Assembly: GCF_004799495.1 (NCBI RefSeq)
Contig: NZ_SSMY01000008.1
Location: forward strand, 279,690-343,689
DNA from: Sphingomonas sp.
Lineage (GTDB): Bacteria; Pseudomonadota; Alphaproteobacteria; Sphingomonadales; Sphingomonadaceae
DNA: 64,000 bases
Direction of reading: 5' to 3'
Shown piece by piece: positions 27,083-35,968 of the stretch (positions within the stretch are counted from its first letter, which is position 1; every line of letters begins with the position of its first letter). The translations under genes were made by a program, and so were the position numbers. Below the pieces are notes generated by a model, which ran no database searches, had not been told where the DNA came from, and saw only the letters and a list, made by a program, of their open reading frames with translations.

Positions 27083-29697
27083 AAGAACAACTTCCTGATC
27101 CCGACCCGCACCGTCCGCCCCAGCGGGTCGAGATAATCAGGCTGATAGCTCACCGGCGTGATGCCCGTCGCGTCGCGCACGCGCTGGCGCGAATCGAACA
27201 GATTGTCGACGCTGACGACGAAGCGCGTCCCGATCAGCCACTTGTGCTTGGCAATCAGGTCGAGCCGCGTGGTGGGATCGAAGAACAACCGCAGGTTGGC
27301 GGTCGCCAGGCTCGAGAAATTGAGCGTGGTCGGCGCAAGCGCAGTGCCGCCGATGACTCGCGTCCCACTCTGCCAATTGACCGACAGCCGCGCGCCGATA
27401 CCGTTGTTGGTATAGCCGGCCTGCGCCTCGATCTCGTGCCGCGACTGGCCGCCCGATCCGATCGCGCCGCCGTTCAACAGGTCGATGACCGGCACGCCCG
27501 GCGCGATTTCCACGCGGTCGGTGAAGTGCCAGGTGTGATAGAGCGCGAATTGCAGTCGGCCGCCGCCCCCGCCCGGTCCGCCACCGCCGAACCCGCCGCG
27601 GCCACCGCCGCCGCCGCGGAAACCGCCGCCGCCGCCGGGGCGGCCGCCGTCAGGGCCGCCCGGTGCGCCGCCAGTGGCATTGGCTGGCGGCGGGGCGCCG
27701 TCCGCCGGTGGCGGGGTTCCGGCCGCAGGCGACGTCGGCGCAGTGCCTTGCCCGCGCTGGCCGCCCTGACCACGGAATCCCTGCGCTAGCGTCCCGCCGA
27801 AAACGCTCGGCTGGTTCGCGAGGCTGCGCAAGCCCGCCAGCGCCGGACGCGGATCGGGACCGGTGCCCGCGCGGAACGCTTCGATCTGCTTCTGTAGCTT
27901 CGACTTGATCGGCTTCGAGAAATTGATCCCCCAACGCAGCTGCGATTGCTCGGTCCGCGCGAAGTTTACCGGTCGCGCGTCGATCATGGTCAGCGGGAAG
28001 GTGCCGTCGGGATCGGCAATCGTGCTGCGCGTGAACCGCCCCGGGAACGCCGCCTCGATCTGCGCGGTCGCCGCCGGGAAGCTCGCGATCGCGTTGCGCG
28101 TCGACGATTGATTGTAATTGGCGGTGAAGGTCAGGTCGGTCTTGGTGAACGGCTTGAGCGTCAGGCCCAGCCGGAAGGTGTGCTTGCTGTCGGCGAGCAG
28201 GAACGGGTTACCGCCCTGCCGGCTCGTCACGGTGTCGGTCTTGCCGGTGGTATAGTCGAAGATGCGGACGTTGGGCGTGTCGATGACCGGCGCGCCGAGC
28301 TGGGTCGCCGACGGGGCGTCGTCCTGGTGGGTGACCGACGCGATCAACCGCACGCCGGTGAACGGCGACCAGTTGGCGCCATAGCCGATCGTCTTGAGCG
28401 TGCCGAAATCGGAAACCTGGTCGAGCGCGAAATTGCCGTTGATCGACAGGTCGCCGAGGAACGCGAGCACGTCCTTCGACTTCTTGGCGATCGGCACGTC
28501 GATGTTGATCTGGCCATTGCCGACGTTGCGCGTGATGCTGCCGCTCTGGTTGACCCCGAAGCGCGACGAGCGGCTGTCGAGCCGCGACAACGACCCGCCC
28601 AGCCGGACGCTGGTCACCACGTCGCCGGCGGGCATCTTGAACAGCGTGCCGTTGAACAGCGCATCGACCCCGCCGGTGTTCGAGGTCGAGAAGCCGCGAT
28701 TGGCGGCAGGCACGCCAACGGCCCCGGCGTCGGTGAAGGTCTGGCTGTCGACGCGGTCGTAGTTGCCGGTCAGCGACCATTGCCAGGTACCGATCTGGCC
28801 GTTGGTGGTGCTGCCGAGATGATAGGTCAGCGCGGTGTTGCGCTGACCCAGCGCGTAGAGTGCGCCCGGATTGGTCAGTGGCAGCCCCTGGAGCCCGTCC
28901 GATTCGGTGTAGGCGAACGTGCCGTTGAGCGTGGTCGAAGCCTTGCCGATCGGCTTGGCCAGCACGCTGCCGAGGTTGAACGTGCGCGAGAACGGCGTCA
29001 GCGTGCGGAACGGGCGCTGGTCGACCATGCCGGCCGCCGGCGGGTCGATGTCGCGCTCGCTTTCGAGCAAGGCCGAGGTCTGCGTATAGCCGATGTGAGT
29101 TGTGAACCGGCTGTCGCGATTGATGTTGAGGATGTCGAGCGCGCCGCCGGGGGTCACGCTCCCGCCCTCGGTCGCGGCCTTGATCCCGGCTTCCGCGGTC
29201 AGCGCGCGGAAGCGCCGGCGCAGCACGAAATTCACCACCTTCTGGTCGGCGTGATAGCCGTATTTGAGCGCGACTTCCTCGGGCAGGATGTCGACCCGCG
29301 CGATCGCTTCGGCGGGCAGGTCGCGGATTTCGGCGAAGCTCGAGATGCGCTTGCCGTTGAGCAGGATGACCGGCGGGCCGCCGCCGCCGCTCTGCGTCTG
29401 CGGCGCGAGTTCGGTCAGCAGGTCGCTGACGCTGCTGACGCCGTACGAGCGGATGTCGGCGGGGCCGAGTTGCACCTCGGGCGGAATGTCGCCGATCACC
29501 GATCCGGGCAGCTTGACCGTGCCGGTGATGATGATGTCGGGCTCGTCGCTGACGCTCGAATCGTCCTGCGGCGGGGGCGCGGCGGACGGGGTCGGCGTCG
29601 GAGCGGGGGCCGGCGTCGGCGCGGGTGCGGTCTGGGCGTGCAGCGCCGTGGGCGCGATTCCGCTGAGCAACAGGGCAAGGCTGAACGATCGGCGCAT
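27079..29697 (-). CDS. TonB-dependent outer membrane receptor with Gly-rich insert
   Basis: The 872-residue receptor has a signal peptide (residues 1-22), a Pro/Ala linker, a plug domain with VSDLLTELAPQTQSGGGGPPVILLNGKRI and a long barrel ending in RTVRVGIRKLFF, with the terminal Phe needed for outer membrane insertion. Residues about 647-714 are a low-complexity Pro/Ala then Gly/Arg-rich insert (GGGGGFRGGGGGRGGFGGGG), probably an exposed loop. The ligand is unknown. Sphingomonads use such receptors for oligosaccharides, peptides or siderophores. ATG 29697 precedes the signal peptide; the longer frame upstream is a shadow. The stop overlaps the permease-fusion stop. Confidence 0.87.
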   Translation of the reverse strand: MRRSFSLALLLSGIAPTALHAQTAPAPTPAPAPTPTPSAAPPPQDDSSVSDEPDIIITGTVKLPGSVIGDIPPEVQLGPADIRSYGVSSVSDLLTELAPQTQSGGGGPPVILLNGKRISSFAEIRDLPAEAIARVDILPEEVALKYGYHADQKVVNFVLRRRFRALTAEAGIKAATEGGSVTPGGALDILNINRDSRFTTHIGYTQTSALLESERDIDPPAAGMVDQRPFRTLTPFSRTFNLGSVLAKPIGKASTTLNGTFAYTESDGLQGLPLTNPGALYALGQRNTALTYHLGSTTNGQIGTWQWSLTGNYDRVDSQTFTDAGAVGVPAANRGFSTSNTGGVDALFNGTLFKMPAGDVVTSVRLGGSLSRLDSRSSRFGVNQSGSITRNVGNGQINIDVPIAKKSKDVLAFLGDLSINGNFALDQVSDFGTLKTIGYGANWSPFTGVRLIASVTHQDDAPSATQLGAPVIDTPNVRIFDYTTGKTDTVTSRQGGNPFLLADSKHTFRLGLTLKPFTKTDLTFTANYNQSSTRNAIASFPAATAQIEAAFPGRFTRSTIADPDGTFPLTMIDARPVNFARTEQSQLRWGINFSKPIKSKLQKQIEAFRAGTGPDPRPALAGLRSLANQPSVFGGTLAQGFRGQGGQRGQGTAPTSPAAGTPPPADGAPPPANATGGAPGGPDGGRPGGGGGFRGGGGGRGGFGGGGPGGGGGRLQFALYHTWHFTDRVEIAPGVPVIDLLNGGAIGSGGQSRHEIEAQAGYTNNGIGARLSVNWQSGTRVIGGTALAPTTLNFSSLATANLRLFFDPTTRLDLIAKHKWLIGTRFVVSVDNLFDSRQRVRDATGITPVSYQPDYLDPLGRTVRVGIRKLFF

Positions 29698-29793
29698 TGG
29701 TACGTTGTTTTCCGCTACTGGTCGGGGATACGATCCCCTATAACTCAATTGTCGCAGAAATGTGCCCGTTCTGGCCGGGTGCGGGGAGGGACG

Positions 29794-30285
29794 ATGCGGA
29801 TCACGGTCAACGGGACGACGCACGAGGTCGAGGTCGATGTCCGCACGACGCTGCTCGACCTGTGCCGCGAGCATCTCGGGCTGACCGGAGCGAAGAAGGG
29901 GTGCGACCACGGGCAGTGCGGCGCGTGCACGATGCTGGTCGAGGGACGGCGAATCAATGCGTGTTTGAGCCTCGCGGTGATGCACGATGGCGATGAGGTG
30001 ACGACGATCGAGGGGCTGGGGACGCCGGACCATCTCCACCCCTTGCAGGCCGCGTTCGTCCGGCACGATGGGTTCCAGTGCGGTTATTGCACACCAGGAC
30101 AGATCTGTTCGGCGAAGGGGATGCTCGACGAAGTCGCGATGGGCTGGGCGAGCCATGTCAGCGGCGATCTCGACGACGTGACGCTGACCGACGCCGAAAT
30201 CCGCGAGCGGATGAGCGGCAACATCTGCCGCTGCTCGGCCTATCCGACGATCGTCGATGCGATCCGTGAGGTGGCGGACGCATGA
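29794..30285 (+). CDS. Xanthine dehydrogenase family [2Fe-2S] subunit
   Basis: The 163-residue iron-sulfur subunit is of a molybdenum hydroxylase (YagT/CoxS/XdhC-like). The plant-type cluster ligands are in [18 protein letters not shown] plus the later Cys in RRINACLS. The second cluster ligands are in [15 protein letters not shown] and [15 protein letters not shown] 29794 has a strong GGGGAGGG ribosome-binding site. An open frame upstream reaching 27946 is only antisense to the TonB receptor. It overlaps the FAD subunit by 4 bp. No Moco-binding large subunit follows. Confidence 0.92.
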   Translation: MRITVNGTTHEVEVDVRTTLLDLCREHLGLTGAKKGCDHGQCGACTMLVEGRRINACLSLAVMHDGDEVTTIEGLGTPDHLHPLQAAFVRHDGFQCGYCTPGQICSAKGMLDEVAMGWASHVSGDLDDVTLTDAEIRERMSGNICRCSAYPTIVDAIREVADA

Positions 30286-31253
30286 AGCCGTTCGACTTCT
30301 TGCGCGCCGACAGCGTCGATGCGGCGCTGGCCGCGGGGGCGGCGGGCGCGCGCTATATCGCGGGCGGGACCAACCTGGTCGACCTGATGAAGCTGCAGGT
30401 CGAGACGCCCGAGCGGCTGGTCGATATCGGGCGGATCGGGCTCGATACGGTCGAAGAGCTGAAAGGCGGCGGCGTGCGGATCGGCGCGCTGGTGCCGAAC
30501 AGCGACCTCGCCGCGCATCCGCTGATCCGCTCGCGCTACCCGGTCCTGGCGCGCGCGCTGCTCGCCGGCGCGTCGGCGCAATTGCGCAACAAGGCATCGA
30601 CCGGCGGCAATCTGCTCCAGCGCACGCGCTGTTACTATTTCTACGAGACCGCCGCACGCTGCAACAAGCGCGAACCCGGCAGCGGGTGCGACGCGATCGG
30701 GGGCTTCAACCGAATCCATGCGGTGCTCGGCGGGTCGGCCAATTGCATCGCGACGCATCCGTCGGACATGGCGGTGGCGCTGCTCGCGCTCGACGCGGTT
30801 GTGGTGACGGCGCGGCCGGGCAGCGAGGGGCGGCGGGTCGCGCTCGGCGACCTCTATCGCCTGCCCGGGGACACGCCGCAGATCGAGACCGTCCTGGAAC
30901 CGGGCGAACTGATCACCGCGATCGACCTCCCCGCGCCGCCGCCCGGGCGCCAGCTCTACCGCAAGGTCCGCGACCGCGCGTCCTATGCCTTCGCACTCGT
31001 GTCGGTCGCGGCCGTCGTCGCGGTCGAGGACGGCACGATCACCGCGCGGCTCGCGTTCGGCGGGCTCGCGCCGATGCCGTGGCGGAGCGCCGAAGCCGAA
31101 GCGGCGCTGGTCGGTCAGCCCGCTGGCACTGCCGCATTCGAGGCCGCCGCCCACGCGCTGCTCAAGGATGCGCGAGGCTATGGCCACAACGATTTCAAGA
31201 TCGTCCTCGCCCGCCGCACGCTGATCGCGACTCTACGCGACCTGACCGCCTAA
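30282..31253 (+). CDS. Xanthine dehydrogenase family FAD-binding subunit
   Basis: The 323-residue medium subunit (YagS/CoxM-like) relays electrons from the [2Fe-2S] clusters to the final acceptor. FAD-binding sequences [17 protein letters not shown] and [20 protein letters not shown] are at residues ~22-40 and ~95-115, followed by an unusual Cys-containing loop [20 protein letters not shown], as in the YagS group that can carry a [4Fe-4S] cluster. It is translationally coupled to the [2Fe-2S] subunit. The expected third gene for the molybdopterin subunit is missing downstream. Confidence 0.92.
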   Translation: MKPFDFLRADSVDAALAAGAAGARYIAGGTNLVDLMKLQVETPERLVDIGRIGLDTVEELKGGGVRIGALVPNSDLAAHPLIRSRYPVLARALLAGASAQLRNKASTGGNLLQRTRCYYFYETAARCNKREPGSGCDAIGGFNRIHAVLGGSANCIATHPSDMAVALLALDAVVVTARPGSEGRRVALGDLYRLPGDTPQIETVLEPGELITAIDLPAPPPGRQLYRKVRDRASYAFALVSVAAVVAVEDGTITARLAFGGLAPMPWRSAEAEAALVGQPAGTAAFEAAAHALLKDARGYGHNDFKIVLARRTLIATLRDLTA

Positions 31254-31255
31254 TT

Positions 31256-31279
31256 GCCTTCCCGCTTGCGGGAGGGGAA
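31256..31279. repeat. Small hairpin resembling a single repeat tip
   Basis: CCTTCCCGCTTGCGGGAGGGG lies between the convergent FAD-subunit and RNB genes. It looks like one terminal hairpin of the intergenic repeat type seen elsewhere in the window (stem-loop flanked by short T/A runs), without core or second tip. It may be a decayed element or a bidirectional terminator (GGGGAAAA on one side). Confidence 0.4.
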
Positions 31280-31282
31280 AAG

Positions 31283-32668
31283 TCAATTCACCCGGTCGAA
31301 ATGCAGCGCGCGCTGCACCGGGTCGATCGACGCCAGCCGCACGCGTAACGCGTCGCCCGGCTCGACGTTCTTCGCATCGACCCGCGCGACCACGGGCAGG
31401 TCGCTCAACTGGATTCGCGCGCCGCGCTCGTCGAGGTCGGTGACGACCGCTCCGAACAGCTCGCCCTCACGCCCCTTGAGCAATACCGTCTCGGCCAGGT
31501 CGATCACCGCGCGGTCGATGCGCCCGCCGAGCGAATCGGCCTTGGCCATCACCGCGGGCAGTTTCGCGAACGCGTCGTTCACGCTATCGGGCACCGGTTC
31601 GCCATTGGCGATCGCCAGCGCCGCCATCACGACATAGCGGTCGGCGAGCCGGCGCAAGGGGGCGGTAGCGTGCGAATAGGTCGCCGCCATCGCCGAATGC
31701 CAGGGCACGACGCCCGCGCGGTACGGTACGTACGACGCGCCCTGCCCTGCGCGGCGGACCGCGAGCATGAACGCGGCTTGCTTGGGGTCGGCGGGGTCGA
31801 GCGTGCGCTCGAACTGGTCAAGGCTCTCGGCGTCGGGCCAGGTCAGCCCGAACGCGGTCGCGGTGTGGCGCAACCGGCGCACCGCGCCGTCGTCGGGCGC
31901 GGCCATCACGCGGAACAGCCCGGTGTGATGCGCCTGGAGCGCGTCGGCGACCGCCAGGTTGGTCGCGAGGCTCATCGCGGCGTTGCGCAGTTCGGACGGC
32001 AATTGCGGCTGGAGCACGAGTTCGTACCCGCCGCCCGCGACCGCATCGACTTCCTGTTCGGGCGGATCGACCCGCGCCGCGCCGCGCGCGTCCTCGGCCG
32101 CCTGGATGCGGTTCGCGAGATCGACGAATCCGGGCGGCAGGTCGGCGTCGGCGACGGTCTCGTACGCCAGCTTGTCCGCGTTCCGAATGATCGCGCGTTC
32201 GGCTCCGTCGAGCTTCACGCCGCCGTCGGGCGCGACGCGGACGGTGAAGATAATCGCGGGGCGCGGGCCGTCGGGGAGCAGGCTCGCCGCGCCCTGACTC
32301 AGCACCGGCGGATAGAGCGGCGCCTTGCCGTCGGGCAGGTAGAGCGTTTCGCCACGCGTCCACGCCTCGGTATCGATCGCGCCGCCGTCGTCGACGAACC
32401 ACGCGACGTCGGCGATCGCGTAATGGAGCAGCAAGTCGCTCCCCGCCGCTTCGATCGCGAACGCCTGATCGAGGTCGGTCGAGCTCGCCGGGTCGAGCGT
32501 CACGAAGCGCATCTCGGTGCGGTCGACATGCGCGGTCGGCGCGCGCTTCGCGGCCTCGTCGGCGGCGGCGAGCACCGCTGGCGGAAACGAGTCGGGCACC
32601 TGGAATTGCGTGCGGATCGCGGCGAGGCCGCGGCCCAGCGCGTTGTCGGGATCGACGATCGCTTTCAT
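31283..32668 (-). CDS. RNB-domain ribonuclease (RNase II/R-like)
   Basis: The 461-residue protein consists mainly of an RNB exoribonuclease domain. The catalytic Asp cluster is visible in RFVTLDPASSTDLDQAFAIE (four acidic ligands for Mg2+), with YAIADVAWFV next, and the C-terminal YSHATAPLRRLADRYV with the RNA-binding Arg motif. It lacks the N-terminal cold-shock domains of RNase R, and the C-terminal S1 part is short, so it belongs to the compact RNB proteins found in alphaproteobacteria. It acts 3'-5' on RNA in the cytoplasm by family knowledge. It is divergent from the TonB gene at 32724. Confidence 0.88.
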   Translation of the reverse strand: MKAIVDPDNALGRGLAAIRTQFQVPDSFPPAVLAAADEAAKRAPTAHVDRTEMRFVTLDPASSTDLDQAFAIEAAGSDLLLHYAIADVAWFVDDGGAIDTEAWTRGETLYLPDGKAPLYPPVLSQGAASLLPDGPRPAIIFTVRVAPDGGVKLDGAERAIIRNADKLAYETVADADLPPGFVDLANRIQAAEDARGAARVDPPEQEVDAVAGGGYELVLQPQLPSELRNAAMSLATNLAVADALQAHHTGLFRVMAAPDDGAVRRLRHTATAFGLTWPDAESLDQFERTLDPADPKQAAFMLAVRRAGQGASYVPYRAGVVPWHSAMAATYSHATAPLRRLADRYVVMAALAIANGEPVPDSVNDAFAKLPAVMAKADSLGGRIDRAVIDLAETVLLKGREGELFGAVVTDLDERGARIQLSDLPVVARVDAKNVEPGDALRVRLASIDPVQRALHFDRVN

Positions 32669-32723
32669 CGCCAGCCGCTATAGACGCCATGGCCTTGCTG
32701 TCGAGCGGTGCTAGAGGCGGGCG

Positions 32724-34730
32724 ATGCGGCGCGCGTTTTTCCTGGTGGCGATGACGTGGCCGACGTGCGGCTGGGCGCAATCCACGTCGCCGGCCGCGCC
32801 GCCGCCCGAACCGGACATCGTCATCCTCGGGCGCGGGCTCGACCTGCCGCCGGGGACGCCGGCCTATGGCGCGACGGTGATCGACCGCGACCGGCTGACC
32901 AACGACGCGTCAGGGCGGGTCGAGGGCGTGCTGAGCGACGTCGCGGGGTTCCAGCAATTCCGCCGGTCGGACAGCCGATCGGCCAACCCCTCGGCGCAAG
33001 GCGCCACTTTGCGCGCGCTCGGCGGCAATGCGTCGAGCCGGACACTGGTGCTGCTCGACGGCGTGCCGGTCGCCGATCCGTTCTTCGGCTATATCCCGTT
33101 CAACGCGCTGACCCCCGACCGGCTCGCGGGCATTCGCGTGACGCGCGGCGGCGGGTCGGGGCCGTTCGGGTCTGGGGCGGTCGCGGGGACGATCGAACTG
33201 GTCAGCGCCGACCGGAGCAATTTGCCGCCGGTCGCGGGTGAGGCGTTCTACGGCAGCCGCAACTCCGAAGATCTGTCGGCCAGCCTGTCGCCGACGTTCG
33301 GGCGCGGATTCATGAGCGTCTCAGGCCGATTCGAGCGCGGCGACGGGTTCCAGACCACGCCCGCCGACCAGCGCGTCGCCGCCACCGTGCCCGCGCGCTA
33401 CCGCGACTGGTCGGCGGGGGTGCACGCAGTGATGCCGGTCGGCGACGCGGCCGAGCTGCAGGTGCGCGGGCTTGTGTTCGGCGACAATCGCACGTTGCGG
33501 TTCAGGGGCGCGGATTCGAGCTCGGAGGGCGAGGATGCGAGCGTCCGGCTGGTCGCGCGCGGGCGCTGGCAGGTCGACGCGCTCGCCTATCTCCAGGCGC
33601 GCAATTTCAGCAACAAGGTGATCAGCGCAACCAGCTTCAAGCTGACGCTCGACCAGCGCGACACGCCCTCGACCGGGATCGGCGGCAAGATCGAGCTGCG
33701 CCCGCCGGTCGGGGCGAACCAGGTGCTCCGCATCGGCGGCGACGTGCGGCTGGCCGAGGGCGTGCTGGCGGAGGATGCCTATGGCGCGACGGGCACCGTG
33801 ACGGCGCGGCGCAACGCCGGCGGGCGGACGAGCGTCGCGGGACTGTTCGTCGAGGACGACTGGAAGATCGGGCGGCTGGTGCTGACCGGTGGCGCGCGGG
33901 TCGATCGCTGGAGCATCGCGGGCGGCTTCTTTCGCGAGCGCGACGGCAATGGCGTGCCCAGCGTCGCGAACGTTTTCCCCGACCGCACCGGCACCGAAGC
34001 GACCGGGCGCGGCGGGCTGCTGTTCCACGCCACGCCCTGGGCCGATCTGCGCGCGGCGGCCTATACCGGCTTCCGCCTGCCGACGCTCAACGAACTGTAC
34101 CGCCCGTTCGTCGTCTTCCCGATCACGACGCAGGCCAACGCCGGCCTGTCGGCTGAGCGGCTGCGCGGGGTCGAGGGCGGGGTCGACCTTCGCCCTGCGC
34201 CCGGGCTGAAGCTGAGCCTGACCGCCTTCTACAACCGCCTCGGCGACGCCATCGCCAACGTCACGGTCGGCCCCAATCTGCGCCGCCGCGAGAATGTCGA
34301 CGCGATCGCCGCGAAGGGGATCGAGGCGAGCCTGACGTGGCGGCGCGGCGCGGTGTCGCTGTCGGCGTCCTACGCGTTCAACGACAGTCGCGTGGTTGCC
34401 CCCGGCACCGCGCTCGATCGCCTTGTCCCCGCGCAAAGCCCGCGCCATGCCGGCAGCGCGACGCTCGCTTGGTCGCCCAAATCCGGCGCGCTGGTGTCGC
34501 TGACCGCGCGCTATGTCGGCGCTCAGTATGAGGACGATCTGCAGACCAACGTCCTGCCCGCCGCGACCACGGTGGATGCCGTCGCGCGGCTGCCGATCGG
34601 GCGACGCTTGTCGTTGATCGCCCGCGCCGAAAACCTGTTCGATGAGGCGGTGGTGACGCGCAACCAGGCGGGGTCGATCGATCTCGGCACCCCTCGCACC
34701 GTGTGGATCGGTATCCGTTTCGGCGAGTGA
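32724..34730 (+). CDS. TonB-dependent outer membrane receptor
   Basis: The 668-residue receptor has a signal peptide (MRRAFFLVAMTWPTCGWAQ), a plug with NPSAQGATLRALGGNASSRT, VLLDGVPVADPFFGY and SGPFGSGAVAGTIELVSADR, and a 22-strand-type barrel. It closes with the typical GTPRTVWIGIRFGE. FRLPTLNELYRPF is the common barrel motif of vitamin B12/siderophore-like receptors. Size and motifs suggest a BtuB/iron-chelate type, but no riboswitch or transport genes are adjacent to confirm a ligand. A GAGGCGGGCG sequence precedes the ATG. Confidence 0.88.
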   Translation: MRRAFFLVAMTWPTCGWAQSTSPAAPPPEPDIVILGRGLDLPPGTPAYGATVIDRDRLTNDASGRVEGVLSDVAGFQQFRRSDSRSANPSAQGATLRALGGNASSRTLVLLDGVPVADPFFGYIPFNALTPDRLAGIRVTRGGGSGPFGSGAVAGTIELVSADRSNLPPVAGEAFYGSRNSEDLSASLSPTFGRGFMSVSGRFERGDGFQTTPADQRVAATVPARYRDWSAGVHAVMPVGDAAELQVRGLVFGDNRTLRFRGADSSSEGEDASVRLVARGRWQVDALAYLQARNFSNKVISATSFKLTLDQRDTPSTGIGGKIELRPPVGANQVLRIGGDVRLAEGVLAEDAYGATGTVTARRNAGGRTSVAGLFVEDDWKIGRLVLTGGARVDRWSIAGGFFRERDGNGVPSVANVFPDRTGTEATGRGGLLFHATPWADLRAAAYTGFRLPTLNELYRPFVVFPITTQANAGLSAERLRGVEGGVDLRPAPGLKLSLTAFYNRLGDAIANVTVGPNLRRRENVDAIAAKGIEASLTWRRGAVSLSASYAFNDSRVVAPGTALDRLVPAQSPRHAGSATLAWSPKSGALVSLTARYVGAQYEDDLQTNVLPAATTVDAVARLPIGRRLSLIARAENLFDEAVVTRNQAGSIDLGTPRTVWIGIRFGE

Positions 34731-34752
34731 CCGAATCGGCTATGGCGGCGTC

Positions 34753-35316
34753 ATGGCCGAGTTCTTCGACTCCCTGTCCGACCAGCATGTCGCGTTCGTC
34801 GCGCGCCAGCCGGTATTCTTCGTCGCCACCGCCGCCGCCGAAACACGGATCAACCTCAGCCCCAAGGGCATGGATTGCTTCCGCGTCCTGTCGCGATCCC
34901 AAGTCGCGTATCTCGATGTCGCCGGATCGGGGAACGAGACCAACGCGCATTTGATCGCCGACGGGCGCATCACGATCATGTTCTGCGCGTTCGACAATCC
35001 CGCGCTGATCCTGCGCCTTTATGGCCGCGGCGCGCCGGTGCTGCCGCAGGATGCCGGTTGGGGAGAGCTTGCCGCGCATTTCACCCTGCTGCCGGGGACG
35101 CGCCAGATTTTCGTGGTCGACGTCGATCAGGTCCAGACCAGCTGCGGCTGGGGCGTGCCGCACATGAGCTTCGACCGCGAACGCGAGACGCTGAGCAAAT
35201 ATCACCGCCAGCACGACGAGGCGGTCCGTGCCGCCAAATACGCAGCGCGCACCCAAAGCATCGACGGCCTGCCCGTGCGCAACCCAACCCAGGCGCCGCA
35301 GCAGCAACAGCAATGA
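34753..35316 (+). CDS. Pyridoxamine 5'-phosphate oxidase-like FMN-binding protein
   Basis: The 187-residue protein has a split-barrel flavin-binding fold. It shows HVAFVARQPVFFVATAAAET, INLSPKGMDCFRVLSRSQVAYLD-like sequence, TIMFCAFDNPALILRLYGRG and the C-terminal SFDRERETLSKYHRQHDEA. This is the PPOX-family pattern with unknown substrate, not the biosynthetic PdxH. A Gln-rich tail (QAPQQQQQ) ends the protein. The stop overlaps the following 54-codon gene (ATGA). Confidence 0.83.
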   Translation: MAEFFDSLSDQHVAFVARQPVFFVATAAAETRINLSPKGMDCFRVLSRSQVAYLDVAGSGNETNAHLIADGRITIMFCAFDNPALILRLYGRGAPVLPQDAGWGELAAHFTLLPGTRQIFVVDVDQVQTSCGWGVPHMSFDRERETLSKYHRQHDEAVRAAKYAARTQSIDGLPVRNPTQAPQQQQQ

Positions 35317-35477
35317 GTTTAGTCGAGCTCGGCCGCTACAACCGCAACGAGGCGATGATCATCATCGGGCGGCTCGACAGCGAGGGGATCGACGCGATCA
35401 GCTTCGACGGCAACGCGTCGATCGCCGACGGGAGTTATTTCCTGATCCCTGTGCGGGTGATGGTCGAAGCTGCCTAA
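35313..35477 (+). CDS. DUF2007-like small protein
   Basis: The 54-residue peptide begins MSLVELGRYNRNEAMIIIGR and continues LDSEGIDAISFDGN, then YFLIPVRVMVEAA. The pattern (short strand-helix, 'L-x-SEGI-A' then 'IPVRVMV') is like the DUF2007/putative signal-transducing protein family, related in look to GlnB-type small folds. It overlaps the PPOX-like gene by 4 bp, so it is co-translated. It stands just upstream of glnK, but the nitrogen promoter lies between, so it is probably not part of that operon. Confidence 0.7.
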   Translation: MSLVELGRYNRNEAMIIIGRLDSEGIDAISFDGNASIADGSYFLIPVRVMVEAA

Positions 35478-35568
35478 CAAATAGGCATCTGTTCGCAGGT
35501 GCACAAATTTTGACGCATCCGTAACATTTCCTTACGCGATTCCGCCTGAAAACGCGGCTTTTTGACTC

Positions 35569-35583
35569 TGGCACGTACCTTGC
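35569..35583 (+). promoter_or_regulatory. Sigma-54 (RpoN) promoter of glnK-amtB
   Basis: TGGCACGTACCTTGC matches the -24/-12 consensus TGGCACG-N4-TTGC exactly. GG is at 35570-35571 and GC at 35582-35583, separated by the required 10 bp. Transcription should begin near 35594, giving a leader of about 25 nt before the GTG of glnK. A possible NtrC half-site TGCAC occurs at 35500-35504, but no complete enhancer palindrome was found. Confidence 0.9.
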
Positions 35584-35618
35584 GACGCAACATCCGGATA
35601 AAACCGGAAGGGGCGCGG

Positions 35619-35957
35619 GTGAAGCTGATCATTGCCATCATCAAACCGTTCAAGCTCGACGAGGTGCGCGAGGCGCTGTCGGGCGTCGGCGTCGCGGGGA
35701 TGACCGTGACTGAGGTCAAGGGGTTCGGCCGGCAGAAGGGCCAGACCGAAATCTACCGCGGGGCCGAATACAGCACGAACATGGTGCCCAAGATCAAGAT
35801 CGAGATCGTCTGCGGCTCCGACCTGGTCGGCGGCGTGGTCGAGGCGATCCAGGCGTCGGCCAACACCGGCGCGATCGGCGACGGCAAGATTTTCGTGCTC
35901 GACGTGGGCCAGGCGGTGCGCATCCGCACCGGCGAAACCGACGACAGCGCGCTGTGA
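35619..35957 (+). CDS. glnK: Nitrogen regulatory protein P-II
   Basis: Trimeric P-II signal protein that binds ATP/ADP and 2-oxoglutarate and controls AmtB and other nitrogen targets. From the GTG at 35619 the protein has exactly 112 residues, the family length. It begins KLIIAIIKPFKLDEVREAL. The T-loop VTEVKGFGRQKGQTEIYRG has Tyr51 in the following AEY, the uridylylation site. TGAIGDGKIFVLDV is the nucleotide-binding B-loop. An upstream ATG in frame at 35562 would precede the sigma-54 transcription start and is rejected. The neighbouring amtB supports GlnK over GlnB. Confidence 0.96.
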   Translation: MKLIIAIIKPFKLDEVREALSGVGVAGMTVTEVKGFGRQKGQTEIYRGAEYSTNMVPKIKIEIVCGSDLVGGVVEAIQASANTGAIGDGKIFVLDVGQAVRIRTGETDDSAL

Positions 35958-35968
35958 GGGGGAAGCTG

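Noticed and set aside
27946..30285. A 779-codon open frame on the plus strand opposite the TonB receptor
   Set aside because: Only its last 163 codons, from 29794, match a real protein with an RBS. The rest is antisense to the receptor, an effect of high GC.
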